Origin: an uncultured Clostridium sp.
Lineage (GTDB): Bacteria; Bacillota; Clostridia; TANB77; CAG-508
Direction: 5' to 3'
Assembly: GCA_902462295.1 (NCBI GenBank)
Contig: CABQAZ010000008.1
Span: 4,942-68,941, forward strand
DNA length: 64,000 bases
Shown here: one piece after another, positions 35,582-45,264 of the stretch
Numbering within the stretch: the stretch's first letter is position 1
Layout of the letters: the number at the start of each line of letters is the position of its first letter
Made by a program: the position numbers and the translations under genes
Notes under the pieces: generated by a model
The model's input: the letters and a program-made list of their open reading frames with translations, nothing else
What the model was told of the DNA's origin: nothing
The model's database searches: none

Positions 35582-37090
35582 TTATTTTTCACAATAGTAA
35601 TTCATATTTAAATCTTCTCCTAAGTGCCATTTTCCTATAAAATCTATTTTTAAGTTATTTTCTAAATTATATTTTGGTTCTATAACTTCTTTTCCATTTT
35701 TATCTATTGAACCCCATAATCCATTTATTTTAATCCCAGCAAATCCATATTCATTTTGCTCTGTTGCATCATCATATATAAATTCTGTTATAGCATTTCC
35801 TTTTTTGTCTACATATCCATATTTTCCATCTTTTTTACTTAAAAATATTGTGTTATCTTTTAATATTTCTGTATTTTCTTTTTCTTCTCCTTTTAAATTA
35901 TAATATTTATATTGGTCATCTACTCTCATTCTTATATATTCTTTTTCTGTATTTATTTCTGATAATATTCCTACTACTTTTATATTGTATTGTTCATCAA
36001 TTATTGATGTTTTGTATTCTGTGTCTTCTGCAAAAAATAAATTTGCTTTTTCATCGTATGTTATTCCTGTATAATTAAATGGTATTTTTTCGTTTTCTAT
36101 ATTATCTATTATACCATATTTATCATCTTTCTTTGCTATATATATTCCATCTTTTGCTTCTTTTAAATCTTGATATTTGGGTTCTATTGTTATTTCTCCA
36201 GATATATTCATTTCTCCATATAAATCATTTTTTTGGAATATTATTCCATTTGTTGTTACTGATTTTATTTCGTCAAATCCTTTTTCTATTATTGTTTCAC
36301 CATTTGAGTTTATTAATTTTTTTGCCCCATTTTCTTTAACTTGATAAAAATCTTTTAAATATATTTGTGAAATTTCTTCATATTTGTCATCTAATATTTG
36401 TTTCTTTGTTGCACTTATTAATCCATATTTATTTTGGTCATTTATTGTTATATATCCCTCTTTATATGTGTCTCCCAATGCCTTTATTTCTTTATATTTT
36501 GGTTCTATTATTATACTTCCATTGTCATTTACTAAACCAATATTATCACCTTTTTTTATGATTATGCTATTTTGTATTCCATCTAATAATGTTATTTCAT
36601 CATATTCTGCTGTCAATAATTCTTTTCCATTTAAATCTATTAATCCGTATTTTCCATCTTTTTTTATTCTTAATATGTTTTCTTCATACCAGGTATTGTT
36701 ATTTTTATCTATATTTTGTAATGCTTCAATTTGCTCATATCCTGTTAATATTTCTTCATTTTTACTGTTTATTGCTTTTGTTTGATATGTTCCAGTTTCA
36801 TCATTTACATCATATGTGCATATAAAAACATCTTTTTCTTCATTTGGTATTATTATCATTTCTTGATATGATGGTTGAATTACTTCTTCTCCATCTTGAT
36901 TTATTATTCCCCATTTGTTTTGTGCATATAATGTAAAGTATTTATAATTTTTTGTTACTTCTTTTCTTTCTTTTAATACGTTTCTTATAATAAATATGAA
37001 CATAATTACAACTGCTATAGCTATTATTACTGCAAATACTTTTTGGTAATTTAATTTTCCTTCAGTTTGATATCTTTTCCCTCTTGCCAT
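35582..37090 (-). CDS. Membrane-anchored WG-repeat protein
   Basis: One membrane helix (about residues 19-40) precedes an extracellular chain of about ten beta-rich WG repeats. Examples are KWGIINQDGEEVIQPSY, KYGLIDLNGKELL, NIGLVNDNGSIIIEPKY and LWGSIDKNGKEVIEPKY. WG (KWG) repeats are surface or periplasmic modules of unknown binding function found in many Clostridia. The C-terminus ends with a short segment containing a Trp and a Cys. The start is preceded by AAGGAATG. It is probably co-transcribed with the CorA-like gene downstream. Confidence 0.85.
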   Translation of the reverse strand: MARGKRYQTEGKLNYQKVFAVIIAIAVVIMFIFIIRNVLKERKEVTKNYKYFTLYAQNKWGIINQDGEEVIQPSYQEMIIIPNEEKDVFICTYDVNDETGTYQTKAINSKNEEILTGYEQIEALQNIDKNNNTWYEENILRIKKDGKYGLIDLNGKELLTAEYDEITLLDGIQNSIIIKKGDNIGLVNDNGSIIIEPKYKEIKALGDTYKEGYITINDQNKYGLISATKKQILDDKYEEISQIYLKDFYQVKENGAKKLINSNGETIIEKGFDEIKSVTTNGIIFQKNDLYGEMNISGEITIEPKYQDLKEAKDGIYIAKKDDKYGIIDNIENEKIPFNYTGITYDEKANLFFAEDTEYKTSIIDEQYNIKVVGILSEINTEKEYIRMRVDDQYKYYNLKGEEKENTEILKDNTIFLSKKDGKYGYVDKKGNAITEFIYDDATEQNEYGFAGIKINGLWGSIDKNGKEVIEPKYNLENNLKIDFIGKWHLGEDLNMNYYCEK

Positions 37091-37361
37091 ATTTTTTTCA
37101 TTCCTTGTATATAAAATTTAGGTTTTGAAACGGTATACCTATAACCTTTTTATATTTATACTTATCTACATGTATAATATATCACAAAATTTCTTGTGTT
37201 ACAAGTTATTTTAGACTTTTAATTAAATTTGGCTAATTAAATTTATGTACATTTTCGTTGTTATTTATATTAATTTTAAAAATTGAGAAAACTTAAATAA
37301 AAATCTATTTAAATCTTCTCAATTTTTTACATATATTCATTTATTTTTATTATAATTACAT

Positions 37362-37757
37362 CTATGCATTATTTTCTTTAATTTTTCCATTGTTTTTTCT
37401 TTTATATTCAGAAAGCTTGCGTTCTTTAACTTCTATTTGTCTTTTTATTTCCTCAATCTGTTTATCATATAACATGCATAATGAATCTATCTGTTCTTGT
37501 GTTAAATCATTATCACTTATTTCCCCTCTACGATATCTTGTTTGAAGCTCCATAAGTTCAATACCATTTTCACCTATTTTTATATAGTTTTTAAATCCAT
37601 CACTTTTTTCAAGTTCACTTTCTGAAAATTCTTCTTTAATAATTTCATTTTTTTCTTCTTTTCTTTTAAATATATTTTCAAAAAAATTTTTTATTCTTCC
37701 AAAAATATTCTTGTCTTTTCTTTTAATTAAATTTTTTTCTTGAGTATTATCTTTCAT
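37362..37757 (-). CDS. Hypothetical basic/acidic helical protein, 131 aa
   Basis: I do not recognise it. The N-terminal part is strongly basic (KNIFGRIKNFFENIFKRK, an amphipathic stretch), followed by an acidic section and then two predicted helices. The C-terminal half contains RRGEISDNDLTQEQID and a Lys-rich coiled coil (EIKRQIEVKERKL). No signal peptide is seen. AGGAG lies upstream, 16 bp past the stop of a 48-residue gene with which it shares charge pattern and probably transcript. Confidence 0.6.
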   Translation of the reverse strand: MKDNTQEKNLIKRKDKNIFGRIKNFFENIFKRKEEKNEIIKEEFSESELEKSDGFKNYIKIGENGIELMELQTRYRRGEISDNDLTQEQIDSLCMLYDKQIEEIKRQIEVKERKLSEYKRKNNGKIKENNA

Positions 37758-37773
37758 ATCTTTATTCTCCTAT

Positions 37774-37920
37774 TTAATTTCCATCATTTTCAATCACTGC
37801 TATAAGTTCTGCACTAATATTGGCTTCTTTTTCTTCTAGTGCCTCTAATTCTGCTTTTTTCTTACGTAAATCTTCTATTGTAAATAAACCTTTTTGAGTT
37901 TCTAATGTGTTTTTTTCCAT
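37774..37920 (-). CDS. Small coiled-coil protein, 48 aa
   Basis: The reading frame starts MEKNTLETQKGLFTIEDL and continues as a Lys/Glu/Ala-rich helix (RKKKAELEALEEKEANI), ending ENDGN. GGGAGG lies 8 nt before the ATG, which makes translation likely despite the short length. It precedes the 131-residue hypothetical gene. The function is unknown. Confidence 0.55.
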   Translation of the reverse strand: MEKNTLETQKGLFTIEDLRKKKAELEALEEKEANISAELIAVIENDGN

Positions 37921-38013
37921 ACTTATTTCCTCCCTTGTATATTAAAATTATATAATATCATTATTATTATTTCAACTATTTTTTATTTTATTTTTTTGGT
38001 GCTTTTTTACATA

Positions 38014-40416
38014 TTATTGTTTTACAAATTTACAAACAACTATAGTCATGTCATCTCTAGCAATTCCATAATTGTTATCAATCGCTTCATTTAATATTAA
38101 GTCTGCAATTTTTTGACAATTTGTACTTTCTATATCTTCTAACATATATTTTACCCATAATTCTTTATTTTTATATTCTATATTAGAGTCTAAAATTCCA
38201 TCACTACACATTACTAAAATATCTTGATTTTCCAAATCCTTATCATATGTTGTTAAATTTATATCTTTCAAAATTCCAGCTGGTAAGCTTAGGGATTTTA
38301 TAATTTGAACTTTCTTTTTGTTTTTTACATATGTTGGACTTGCCCCATTTTTTATAAATTCTATTTTTCCATTGTATAAGTCCATTATTGCTATATCTAA
38401 AGTTGCAAAAATCTCCTCATTTGTATTCATTATTGTTGTATTTATTAAATCTATAGATGTGTTTTTATCAAACCCTGATGTTAATAGTCTTTCAAGCATT
38501 TTTATTGCTATTTGACTACTTTTTCTTGCTTCTGGTCCTGTTCCCATTCCATCACTTAATGCTATTAAATATTTTCCATCATTTAATCTAATTTGTAATA
38601 AACTGTCTCCTGATACTGGGCTTTTATCTTTTGTTTTTGTAGCTTGTCCTATTTGAATTATATATTTATCTGCTGATAAATAACTAAAGACTCTTTTTCC
38701 TTGTTTGTTATATTTTTTTATTTTAACTTCATTTCTCATTAATTTTTCGTTTATACTTTTTTCTAAAACTTTTTGTATTTTATCAATGTCATTGTTTTCA
38801 CTTGTTTTGCTATTCTCTTGCAAATATACATCTATATAATACCTATTTTCTTTTTTGCTTATATCTATTCCATCAATTAAAATTTCTTTTATTTCAAGTG
38901 CTGTTATTATTTTCTTTTTTTCTTCTACAAATTTATCATCTTTTTTTATTTCTTCTTCTATTTTTACCGCAATACTTGATATAGCTTTTGATACTCCGTC
39001 TAATTGTGCTTGTACATTTTTTTTATTTGATTTTACTTTTTCTTCCCATATAAAATTAGATTTACTTACTTTATATGCATAATTTACAGCTTTTACTATT
39101 TGCTCTATGTCATTATTCATTCTTTTACTGATTTTTTCATCATCATATTGAACAATATAGTTGTTAAATTTTGCAAATGTTTTTAATAAATCTTCTCTGT
39201 CTATTTCTTGTTTATCTAATAATATATCAAATAATTCATTTACAATCTCATTTTCTGTTTTCACCATATCTTCATATAACATATTATCTTCAAGTCCATC
39301 AAGATTATTTAATAATTCTGTTATAAATGCTTGTCTATTTTTAAAATACATATTTGTTTCTGGTTTTTCTTGATATGTATTTGCCATGTCTTTTATTGTT
39401 TCTGATACCATATTTAATTGATTTATTGTTTCTTTACTTTGTTCTAAACCTCTTTTGTTATATTCAGGTAACATATTATCACTTTTTATAAGTTCTTCTA
39501 CATTTATACCTGCCCATTTTGGGATTATAAGTAATCCTAATGATGCAACTAGAGCTTCTTTAAATACAACTAAATCTGTTGCTGTTCCTTTTGATGCATA
39601 TAATAATATTCCATTTCCTATCAAAAATCCTATTATTACTCCTGGTTTTCCGAATCTGTTTAGAAAACCTGCTATCATTCCAGAAAGTGCATATACTGCA
39701 ATTACCATAGGTTCATTTTGAACAATTATTCCAAGTGTTACTCCTATTGTTACACCTGCCGTTGTTCCTACTAATACGCCATTTCTCCATCCAAGTATTA
39801 ATACCATTAATATACTTAAAATATTTCTAATTGATAGCCCTAATATTGAAAAATCCCCAAATGCTGAAACTGCTATTGAAACTAATAAACTTGCACCAAT
39901 TACTTCTTCTATTGAAAATGCGTTTTTTTCTGTTATATCTTGTATTACAATTAATGAATTTACAAATATTTTATAAAATACTACAGAAAATATAGATAAT
40001 GTTACATGTAATAACATATCTCCTATTGTAAATTTTGTTAATATCATTTTTGCTATCATTACTATTAAGATACTTACAAAGATGTGCCCTGATATTTGTA
40101 TTTGTTCATTTTTGTATTGGTCATTTTCTTTTGGAGGTTTTATACATATTGTTATTAATAACATTAATATTATTAATATGTAATTTAATGCTCCTACTGC
40201 TCCTACTCCTACAACATTACCAATAAGTCCTGCTATTACTACAATTATTGCTGGTATTCCTCCTGCTAAACTAGCAGATACTATTGCAATACTAAATGGT
40301 GACACTTCTTGTCCCATTCCTATTGTTGATATCATAAATGCTATTATATATATAATTACATTTTTTATATTTATTAAATTTTTTAGTATTTCTTTACTCG
40401 TGCTTTTTTTTGACAT
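38014..40416 (-). CDS. spoIIE: Stage II sporulation protein E (PP2C phosphatase)
   Basis: SpoIIE dephosphorylates SpoIIAA to release sigma-F in the forespore and sits at the polar septum. About ten membrane helices fill residues 15-310. A central regulatory/oligomerisation region precedes the C-terminal PP2C domain (about 590-800), with SDGMGTGPEA, CSDGILDSN and RDDMTIVV carrying the metal-binding aspartates. At 800 residues it has the usual length. I prefer the ATG at 40416 (MSKKST) with GAGGTGG upstream over a GTG at 40425. A Spo0A box lies upstream. Confidence 0.95.
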   Translation of the reverse strand: MSKKSTSKEILKNLINIKNVIIYIIAFMISTIGMGQEVSPFSIAIVSASLAGGIPAIIVVIAGLIGNVVGVGAVGALNYILIILMLLITICIKPPKENDQYKNEQIQISGHIFVSILIVMIAKMILTKFTIGDMLLHVTLSIFSVVFYKIFVNSLIVIQDITEKNAFSIEEVIGASLLVSIAVSAFGDFSILGLSIRNILSILMVLILGWRNGVLVGTTAGVTIGVTLGIIVQNEPMVIAVYALSGMIAGFLNRFGKPGVIIGFLIGNGILLYASKGTATDLVVFKEALVASLGLLIIPKWAGINVEELIKSDNMLPEYNKRGLEQSKETINQLNMVSETIKDMANTYQEKPETNMYFKNRQAFITELLNNLDGLEDNMLYEDMVKTENEIVNELFDILLDKQEIDREDLLKTFAKFNNYIVQYDDEKISKRMNNDIEQIVKAVNYAYKVSKSNFIWEEKVKSNKKNVQAQLDGVSKAISSIAVKIEEEIKKDDKFVEEKKKIITALEIKEILIDGIDISKKENRYYIDVYLQENSKTSENNDIDKIQKVLEKSINEKLMRNEVKIKKYNKQGKRVFSYLSADKYIIQIGQATKTKDKSPVSGDSLLQIRLNDGKYLIALSDGMGTGPEARKSSQIAIKMLERLLTSGFDKNTSIDLINTTIMNTNEEIFATLDIAIMDLYNGKIEFIKNGASPTYVKNKKKVQIIKSLSLPAGILKDINLTTYDKDLENQDILVMCSDGILDSNIEYKNKELWVKYMLEDIESTNCQKIADLILNEAIDNNYGIARDDMTIVVCKFVKQ

Positions 40417-40576
40417 CCTTACCACCTCATAACCTTTTCATAATATAGCAATATTTTAATCCTTTTCTTTTGTGTTTTTTGTCTTTTTTAGTACTCTACT
40501 ATAAAAAAGTTTTTTACATTTTGTGATATTTATTTTTTTCTTTTATTCTTTTCCTTTGTTTTGTGCTTTATATTTT

Positions 40577-40592
40577 ATTATAGTTTGTCGAA
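40577..40592 (-). promoter_or_regulatory. Spo0A box and -10 element upstream of spoIIE
   Basis: TTTGTCGAA (40584-40592, plus strand) is a perfect match to the 0A box TTTGTCRAA. One base away, on the minus strand, is TATAAT (40577-40582). There is no good -35 for sigma-A at the usual distance, as in Spo0A-activated promoters. The leader to spoIIE would be about 150 nt. Confidence 0.55.
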
Positions 40593-40619
40593 AATTACAA
40601 GGTTTTTTGATAATTTATA

Positions 40620-40804
40620 AAAAATACTTGAAATATAAGCTTTTTATTACATTCCTTAGCCTATTACAAAATTCAAGAAATTCTAATTTGTTTTATGGGT
40701 CCTTTCCACTATCGTGAACTCTTACCATAAAACTGCATAGAATTTCTAAAATTTTTTCATGCACATTCGTCATTTCATTCAAAGCTTATATTTCAAGTAT
40801 TTTT
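40620..40804. repeat. Palindromic element of 185 bp with nested hairpins
   Basis: The outer arms 40620-40643 and 40781-40804 are perfect 24-bp inverted repeats (start AAAAATACTTGAAATATAAG). Inside, AGAAATTCTA (40677-40686) pairs with TAGAATTTCT (40738-40747), and TTTTATGG (40691-40698) pairs with CCATAAAA (40725-40732), leaving a 26-nt apical loop. It looks like a miniature inverted-repeat element or a structured RNA. It fills most of the 480-bp gap between spoIIE and the next gene, apart from the Spo0A-box promoter. Confidence 0.8.
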
Positions 40805-40908
40805 ATATATTAATTTAAAATAAAACATTACCATTACTCCAAAAGAACATTTTTTATTTTTATACATATAATAAAAGTAAATCACATAAATTATTCAGAG
40901 GTGGTAAT

Positions 40909-41388
40909 ATGTCTAATAACATGGATGATTTATTTGCTAACGTAAAAAAAATGGTAGATAGTGGAAATATTCCAGATGATATAAAACAAATGGTAAATAA
41001 TTTTCAAAATAATATGGCAAATCCAAATCATGATAACTCAACAAATAATAATAATGATGATATTAATAATATACTAAATCAAGTTTCTCCTGAAATGTTA
41101 AATAATTTAAGTAGTATGCTAAATTCAAATAATAAAAACTCTTCTGATTATCAATCTAACAATAATAATTTTAATTTAGATATGAATACTATTATGAAAA
41201 TGAAATCAATAATGGAAAATATGAATAATAAAAATGACCCTCGTGCTAATTTACTTTATTCTTTAAAACCTTATTTACGTGATAGTAAAAAAGATAAACT
41301 TGACCAATATGTAAATCTACTTAATGTTTCTAAAATTGCAGAATTAATGAATAAAAATAACAATGAAAAAAATAAAGATGAACATTAA
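40909..41388 (+). CDS. Hypothetical Asn-rich protein, 159 aa
   Basis: The function is unknown. The N-terminal third (MDDLFANVKKMVDSGNIPDD) and C-terminal third (LLYSLKPYLRDSKKDKLDQY) look folded and helical; the latter resembles short motifs seen in clostridial sporulation-associated proteins. The middle is a low-complexity Asn-rich linker. AGAGGTGG precedes the start. It is followed at 38 bp by a second small gene on the same strand, and both end at a common terminator. Their position next to spoIIE hints at a sporulation link, but this is inference. Confidence 0.65.
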   Translation: MSNNMDDLFANVKKMVDSGNIPDDIKQMVNNFQNNMANPNHDNSTNNNNDDINNILNQVSPEMLNNLSSMLNSNNKNSSDYQSNNNNFNLDMNTIMKMKSIMENMNNKNDPRANLLYSLKPYLRDSKKDKLDQYVNLLNVSKIAELMNKNNNEKNKDEH

Positions 41389-41426
41389 TATGTTGGTTAA
41401 TGCTAATTTTTTGGAAAGGAGTAAAA

Positions 41427-41819
41427 ATGCCTATATTTCAATATTATAATCCTTATAGAAAACCCTATTTTTATAATAATTATAGAACAAATAATGTTAG
41501 AAATCCCATTTATCAACAAGATTCTAACATTAATTCTAATTTTTCTCCAAACCAAACATATATGCATTTTACTAACTCTGTACCTATCTATAATTCTGTA
41601 AATCATCAAAAAAATAACATTTCAAATTCTAATGAAAATTCATTTAAAGAAGAAAATCGCTCAAAACCAAAAACTGATGAAAATGTTTGGTTAGATTTAT
41701 TTGGTATAAAACTGTATTTTGACGATGTTCTTATTCTTAGTTTATTGTTCTTCTTATATAAAGAAGAAGTTAAAGATGAAGGTTTATTTTTAGCTCTTGT
41801 TTTATTATTAATAAGTTAA
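41427..41819 (+). CDS. Hypothetical Tyr/Asn-rich protein with hydrophobic C-terminus, 130 aa
   Basis: The N-terminal 80 residues are rich in Tyr, Asn and Pro (FQYYNPYRKPYFYNNY), a composition seen in spore coat or surface proteins. The C-terminal part (ENVWLDLFGIKLYFDD, then ILSLLFFLYKEE) is a conserved-looking hydrophobic segment that ends LALVLLLIS. I chose the start at 41427, with AAAGGAG 5-6 nt upstream. A spore-envelope role is possible but unproven. Confidence 0.6.
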   Translation: MPIFQYYNPYRKPYFYNNYRTNNVRNPIYQQDSNINSNFSPNQTYMHFTNSVPIYNSVNHQKNNISNSNENSFKEENRSKPKTDENVWLDLFGIKLYFDDVLILSLLFFLYKEEVKDEGLFLALVLLLIS

Positions 41820-41860
41820 TTGAATATGGATGGATATTCCACCCTATTCAATTATTATTT
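41818..41860 (+). terminator. Terminator between the hypothetical pair and minC
   Basis: AATTGAATA (41818-41826) pairs with TATTCAATT (41845-41853) around a loop holding a smaller TGGATATTCCA hairpin, followed by ATTATTT. It overlaps the last codons of minC. Confidence 0.7.
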
Positions 41861-42452
41861 CATCTCCCTCAACGTGAACATAAGCATTCTCATAAATTTC
41901 ATCTGTATCCATGTCTAGCTCTTTTACTATGTTAGATATACGTAATTGAACTGCATCAAGTGTACTAGCTACTATTATTGCTTCTTTATTTCCTTTTGCA
42001 CCAGCATGAGCCAATCCTCTAAGTGTACCTACTACAACAATATTATCTCCAGCAATAACCTCTGCCCCTGAATTTACATCTCCAATTATAACAATACTAC
42101 TTTCTACTTCTATTTTTTGTCCTGAACGAAGTGAACCTTTATGAAAGGTAGTTTCAGATGTACCTACATCTTTTTTATAACTTCTAGTAATACTATGTAA
42201 TCCAAGTGTTGTCGGTGTATCAAAACTAATTTTTACATCTATATGTTTTTTTATTAGTTCTTTTATTTCTTCTAATTCTTTATTTGTTAAAATTTTTCCT
42301 GTAACTCTTATTGGAGTTTTTTCTGATTTGTACATCTTTTTTAATTCTTTTATTTTTTTAGTTAACTCTTTTATTATTTCTTCTTGTGTAGCATTATCAT
42401 CAATTTTAATTAATACTTCATCTGTTTTTAAATTTATACTAACACTATTCAT
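41844..42452 (-). CDS. minC: Septum site-determining protein MinC
   Basis: MinC inhibits FtsZ polymerisation away from midcell. An N-terminal domain (about 1-85) precedes the C-terminal right-handed beta-helix, with repeated glycine turns (HKGSLRSGQ, VIIGDVNSGA, VVVGTLRGLAHAGAKG). The 202-residue length is normal. I chose ATG 42452 (MNSVS), with AAAGG 9 nt upstream, over an ATG at 42461 that abuts the ribosome binding site. It is last in the radC-mreBCD-PBP2 cluster. No minD follows; a convergent gene is next, which is unusual because MinC normally needs MinD. Confidence 0.9.
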   Translation of the reverse strand: MNSVSINLKTDEVLIKIDDNATQEEIIKELTKKIKELKKMYKSEKTPIRVTGKILTNKELEEIKELIKKHIDVKISFDTPTTLGLHSITRSYKKDVGTSETTFHKGSLRSGQKIEVESSIVIIGDVNSGAEVIAGDNIVVVGTLRGLAHAGAKGNKEAIIVASTLDAVQLRISNIVKELDMDTDEIYENAYVHVEGDEIIIE

Positions 42453-42485
42453 ATTAAACATCCTTTCATAAGTACCAACTTAGTT

Positions 42486-44642
42486 TTATCTTACTTGTTC
42501 TACAAATGGAGTCGCTGTTAAAGATTCATTAACTTCTGTTGTTTCATTTATTCCAAAGTATTGTGTAAGAACATCTCTAGCTACTTCTGCAGCATAATTT
42601 CCATGTCCTCCATTTTCTATCATTACTACAACTGCTACTTCTGGTTTTTCAAAAGGTGCAAAACATACAAACCATGCGTTTACAATATCATTTCCATTTT
42701 TATCTTTACCAGCTTCTGCTGAACCTGTTTTTCCAGCAACTTCTTGATTAAAGTTTTTGAAAATATTATATGCGGTTCCTCCAGCTTCACTAGCAGCCAT
42801 TCTCATTCCCTCTTTTGCTACTGCAATACTTTCACTACTTATTGTTATTCCATCATCAGTATTTTCGTTTCCTAATTTTTCATTAGTATATTTTTCTATT
42901 TCTTCTCTTGATACTTCAGTATTATCTGAGTTTAATATTGATTTTATAATTGTTGGATTTACAACAGTTCCACCATTTGCTATTGATGAAATATATTTTG
43001 CAATTTGCATAGGCGTAAAATTGTTATCTCCCTGTCCTATTGAAGCATTTAATGTATCTCCTGGTCCCATTTTTGCTCCATTTCTTATTTTAGAATATGT
43101 TTCTTTTGATGCTACTGCTCCTGCTTTTTCATTTGGTAATTCTATTCCTGTTTTTTTACCTAGCCCAAAGTGTAATGCATATTTTGCTAAATTATCAATT
43201 CCCATTCTGTCTCCGGTTTCATAAAAGAAATAATTACACGAATGTTGTAATGCTTGTGTTACATTTTGATATCCATGTCCTCTATGATAACTTGTATAAT
43301 ACCAACATTTCCATTCACTGTTATATTTTTTGTATATTCCTGTATCATTAATTCTTTCTTTTGTTGTTATTGCTCCTGTCTCTAATCCTGCTATTGCTGT
43401 AACCATTTTAAATGTTGAACCTGGCTCATATGTTGATTGCGTAGCTTTATTTAATTGTGGGTGTCTTGAATCATCTCTTAAATATGCCCAATTCTCTTGT
43501 GATATCCCTCCTACAAACCATTGTGGTTCATATGTTGGATAACTTGCTGTAGCAAGTACTTCTCCTGTATTTACATTCATCACTACTGCAGCTCCACCTT
43601 GTGCATCATATGTCTGAGAAAAACCTCCACTTTTTATTTTATTTATACAATTTTCTAATGATTTTTCTGTTACTTGTTGTAAATTTGCATCTATAGTAAG
43701 AACAACATCACTTCCTGCTGTTGCATTTTTTGAAACATATTCTCCTGTTATTGTACCGTCAACAGACATTTCTATTTGTTTTTCTCCATCTTGACCTTTA
43801 AGATATTTTTCAAAAACATATTCTACACCTGTTTTTCCAATAATGTCATCAATATCATAATTATCTTTGTTTTCATTATATTCATCTTCTTTTATCTTTC
43901 CAGTATATCCAATCACATGTGATGCTAAACTTCCTGCTAAATAAGTTCTACCTGCTTTTGTTGATATGCTTATTCCAGGGAAATCGCTATTTCTCTCACT
44001 TATTTGTGCAACAACTTCTTCTCTAACATTTGTTGCGATTGTTATTGATTTAGTTGCACTGTATCCTGTTGTTGTTATTATATATCTCATTGAAATTACT
44101 TTTCTAATATCTTCCACATTTTCATTTTTTATTTCATATTTATCTTTAAATTTATAAAATGCTTCTTCTGCAGTAGCTTCTTCTGCAATTTTATATTTTT
44201 TCTTCCAATTTGCTAATTCTTCATTATTAATTGTAAATTCAAATGGATTTATTTTTATTGGAAATGTATCTTGATATTGTACTTGGTATTGATTTAACAA
44301 GTTTACTAAATTTAATAATGATTCATTTAATTCATCATTTGCTATATTAGTTTTATATATTTCTATATTATTTTCTGTTTTTACACCAGCAAGCTCATTC
44401 CCTGTTCTATCTAATATTGAACCCCTTGCCGCTTTTATAGTTGTTACTCTAGACAATCTTGTATTTGACTGTTCCCTATAACTTTGTCCATTTACAACTT
44501 GTAAATTAAATAGCTGAAAAATTAATACTATCCCTATTAAATATACTAATACATTTATTATATTGAATCTAAAATTTATTTGTTCATTTCCTTCTTCTCT
44601 TTCCCATGATGCTTCTTTATCAAGACTTATTCTACGGTTCAA
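42486..44642 (-). CDS. mrdA: Penicillin-binding protein 2 (elongation-specific transpeptidase)
   Basis: This is a class B PBP that cross-links peptidoglycan during rod elongation, partnered by MreBCD. One membrane helix (about 27-48) precedes the dimerisation domain and the transpeptidase domain. The catalytic SxxK is GSTFKM (near 407), SxN is HSCNYF (near 464), and KTG is GKTGSAEAG (near 641). The length is 718 residues. The start codon is TTG (44642), preceded by a weak GGTGAG. It is 24 bp after mreD. Confidence 0.93.
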   Translation of the reverse strand: MNRRISLDKEASWEREEGNEQINFRFNIINVLVYLIGIVLIFQLFNLQVVNGQSYREQSNTRLSRVTTIKAARGSILDRTGNELAGVKTENNIEIYKTNIANDELNESLLNLVNLLNQYQVQYQDTFPIKINPFEFTINNEELANWKKKYKIAEEATAEEAFYKFKDKYEIKNENVEDIRKVISMRYIITTTGYSATKSITIATNVREEVVAQISERNSDFPGISISTKAGRTYLAGSLASHVIGYTGKIKEDEYNENKDNYDIDDIIGKTGVEYVFEKYLKGQDGEKQIEMSVDGTITGEYVSKNATAGSDVVLTIDANLQQVTEKSLENCINKIKSGGFSQTYDAQGGAAVVMNVNTGEVLATASYPTYEPQWFVGGISQENWAYLRDDSRHPQLNKATQSTYEPGSTFKMVTAIAGLETGAITTKERINDTGIYKKYNSEWKCWYYTSYHRGHGYQNVTQALQHSCNYFFYETGDRMGIDNLAKYALHFGLGKKTGIELPNEKAGAVASKETYSKIRNGAKMGPGDTLNASIGQGDNNFTPMQIAKYISSIANGGTVVNPTIIKSILNSDNTEVSREEIEKYTNEKLGNENTDDGITISSESIAVAKEGMRMAASEAGGTAYNIFKNFNQEVAGKTGSAEAGKDKNGNDIVNAWFVCFAPFEKPEVAVVVMIENGGHGNYAAEVARDVLTQYFGINETTEVNESLTATPFVEQVR

Positions 44643-44666
44643 TTTCTCACCATCTTCCTTAATATT

Positions 44667-45200
44667 TTAAAAATATCTTGTTAAAATTATATCCCCTTTT
44701 ATTTCATTTTCAATTTCATATCCAGTAACTTTCATTAATGGATATAATATTATTATTAATAATATGTTATAAATTATTTCTACAAATAATATTTTTATAA
44801 AATTTAATACCTCAATATTTATTCCAAGTGCCATATATTGAATAAAATATAATGAAACTTCATAAATTATTGTACAAATTGCTCCCATCATAATAACTGT
44901 TATTCTACTATCTTTTGAAAGAGTTTTATCTAACATACCACTTATTAAACCTATTAATGCTAATGAAATAGATGTTACCCCTAAATTTCTTCCAATCCAT
45001 ATATCTATAAATATTCCATAAATTACTCCATAAACTATTCCCATTGTTCGTCCCATATATAGACCTATATACAACATTAATATAATAAATATATTAGGCA
45101 TTACTCCTGCAATAGTAAAATGACTAAAAAAAATTGATTGTAATAGATATATAATTATAAATGTTATTATAAGTAAAGTGTGTATTAAAATTTTTTTCAT
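44667..45200 (-). CDS. mreD: Rod shape-determining protein MreD
   Basis: This small integral membrane protein of the elongasome has 177 residues. Five or six hydrophobic helices cover nearly the whole length, with GVIYGIFIDIWIG in the middle as in MreD proteins. It links MreC to MreB and the synthesis machinery. AAAGG precedes the start. Its place between mreC and the PBP2 gene confirms the call. Confidence 0.92.
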   Translation of the reverse strand: MKKILIHTLLIITFIIIYLLQSIFFSHFTIAGVMPNIFIILMLYIGLYMGRTMGIVYGVIYGIFIDIWIGRNLGVTSISLALIGLISGMLDKTLSKDSRITVIMMGAICTIIYEVSLYFIQYMALGINIEVLNFIKILFVEIIYNILLIIILYPLMKVTGYEIENEIKGDIILTRYF

Positions 45201-45264
45201 CTTTATAATACCTTTCTAAAAATTAGAGGATTCATACAAATCCTCTATAAAATTTCAATTTAGC

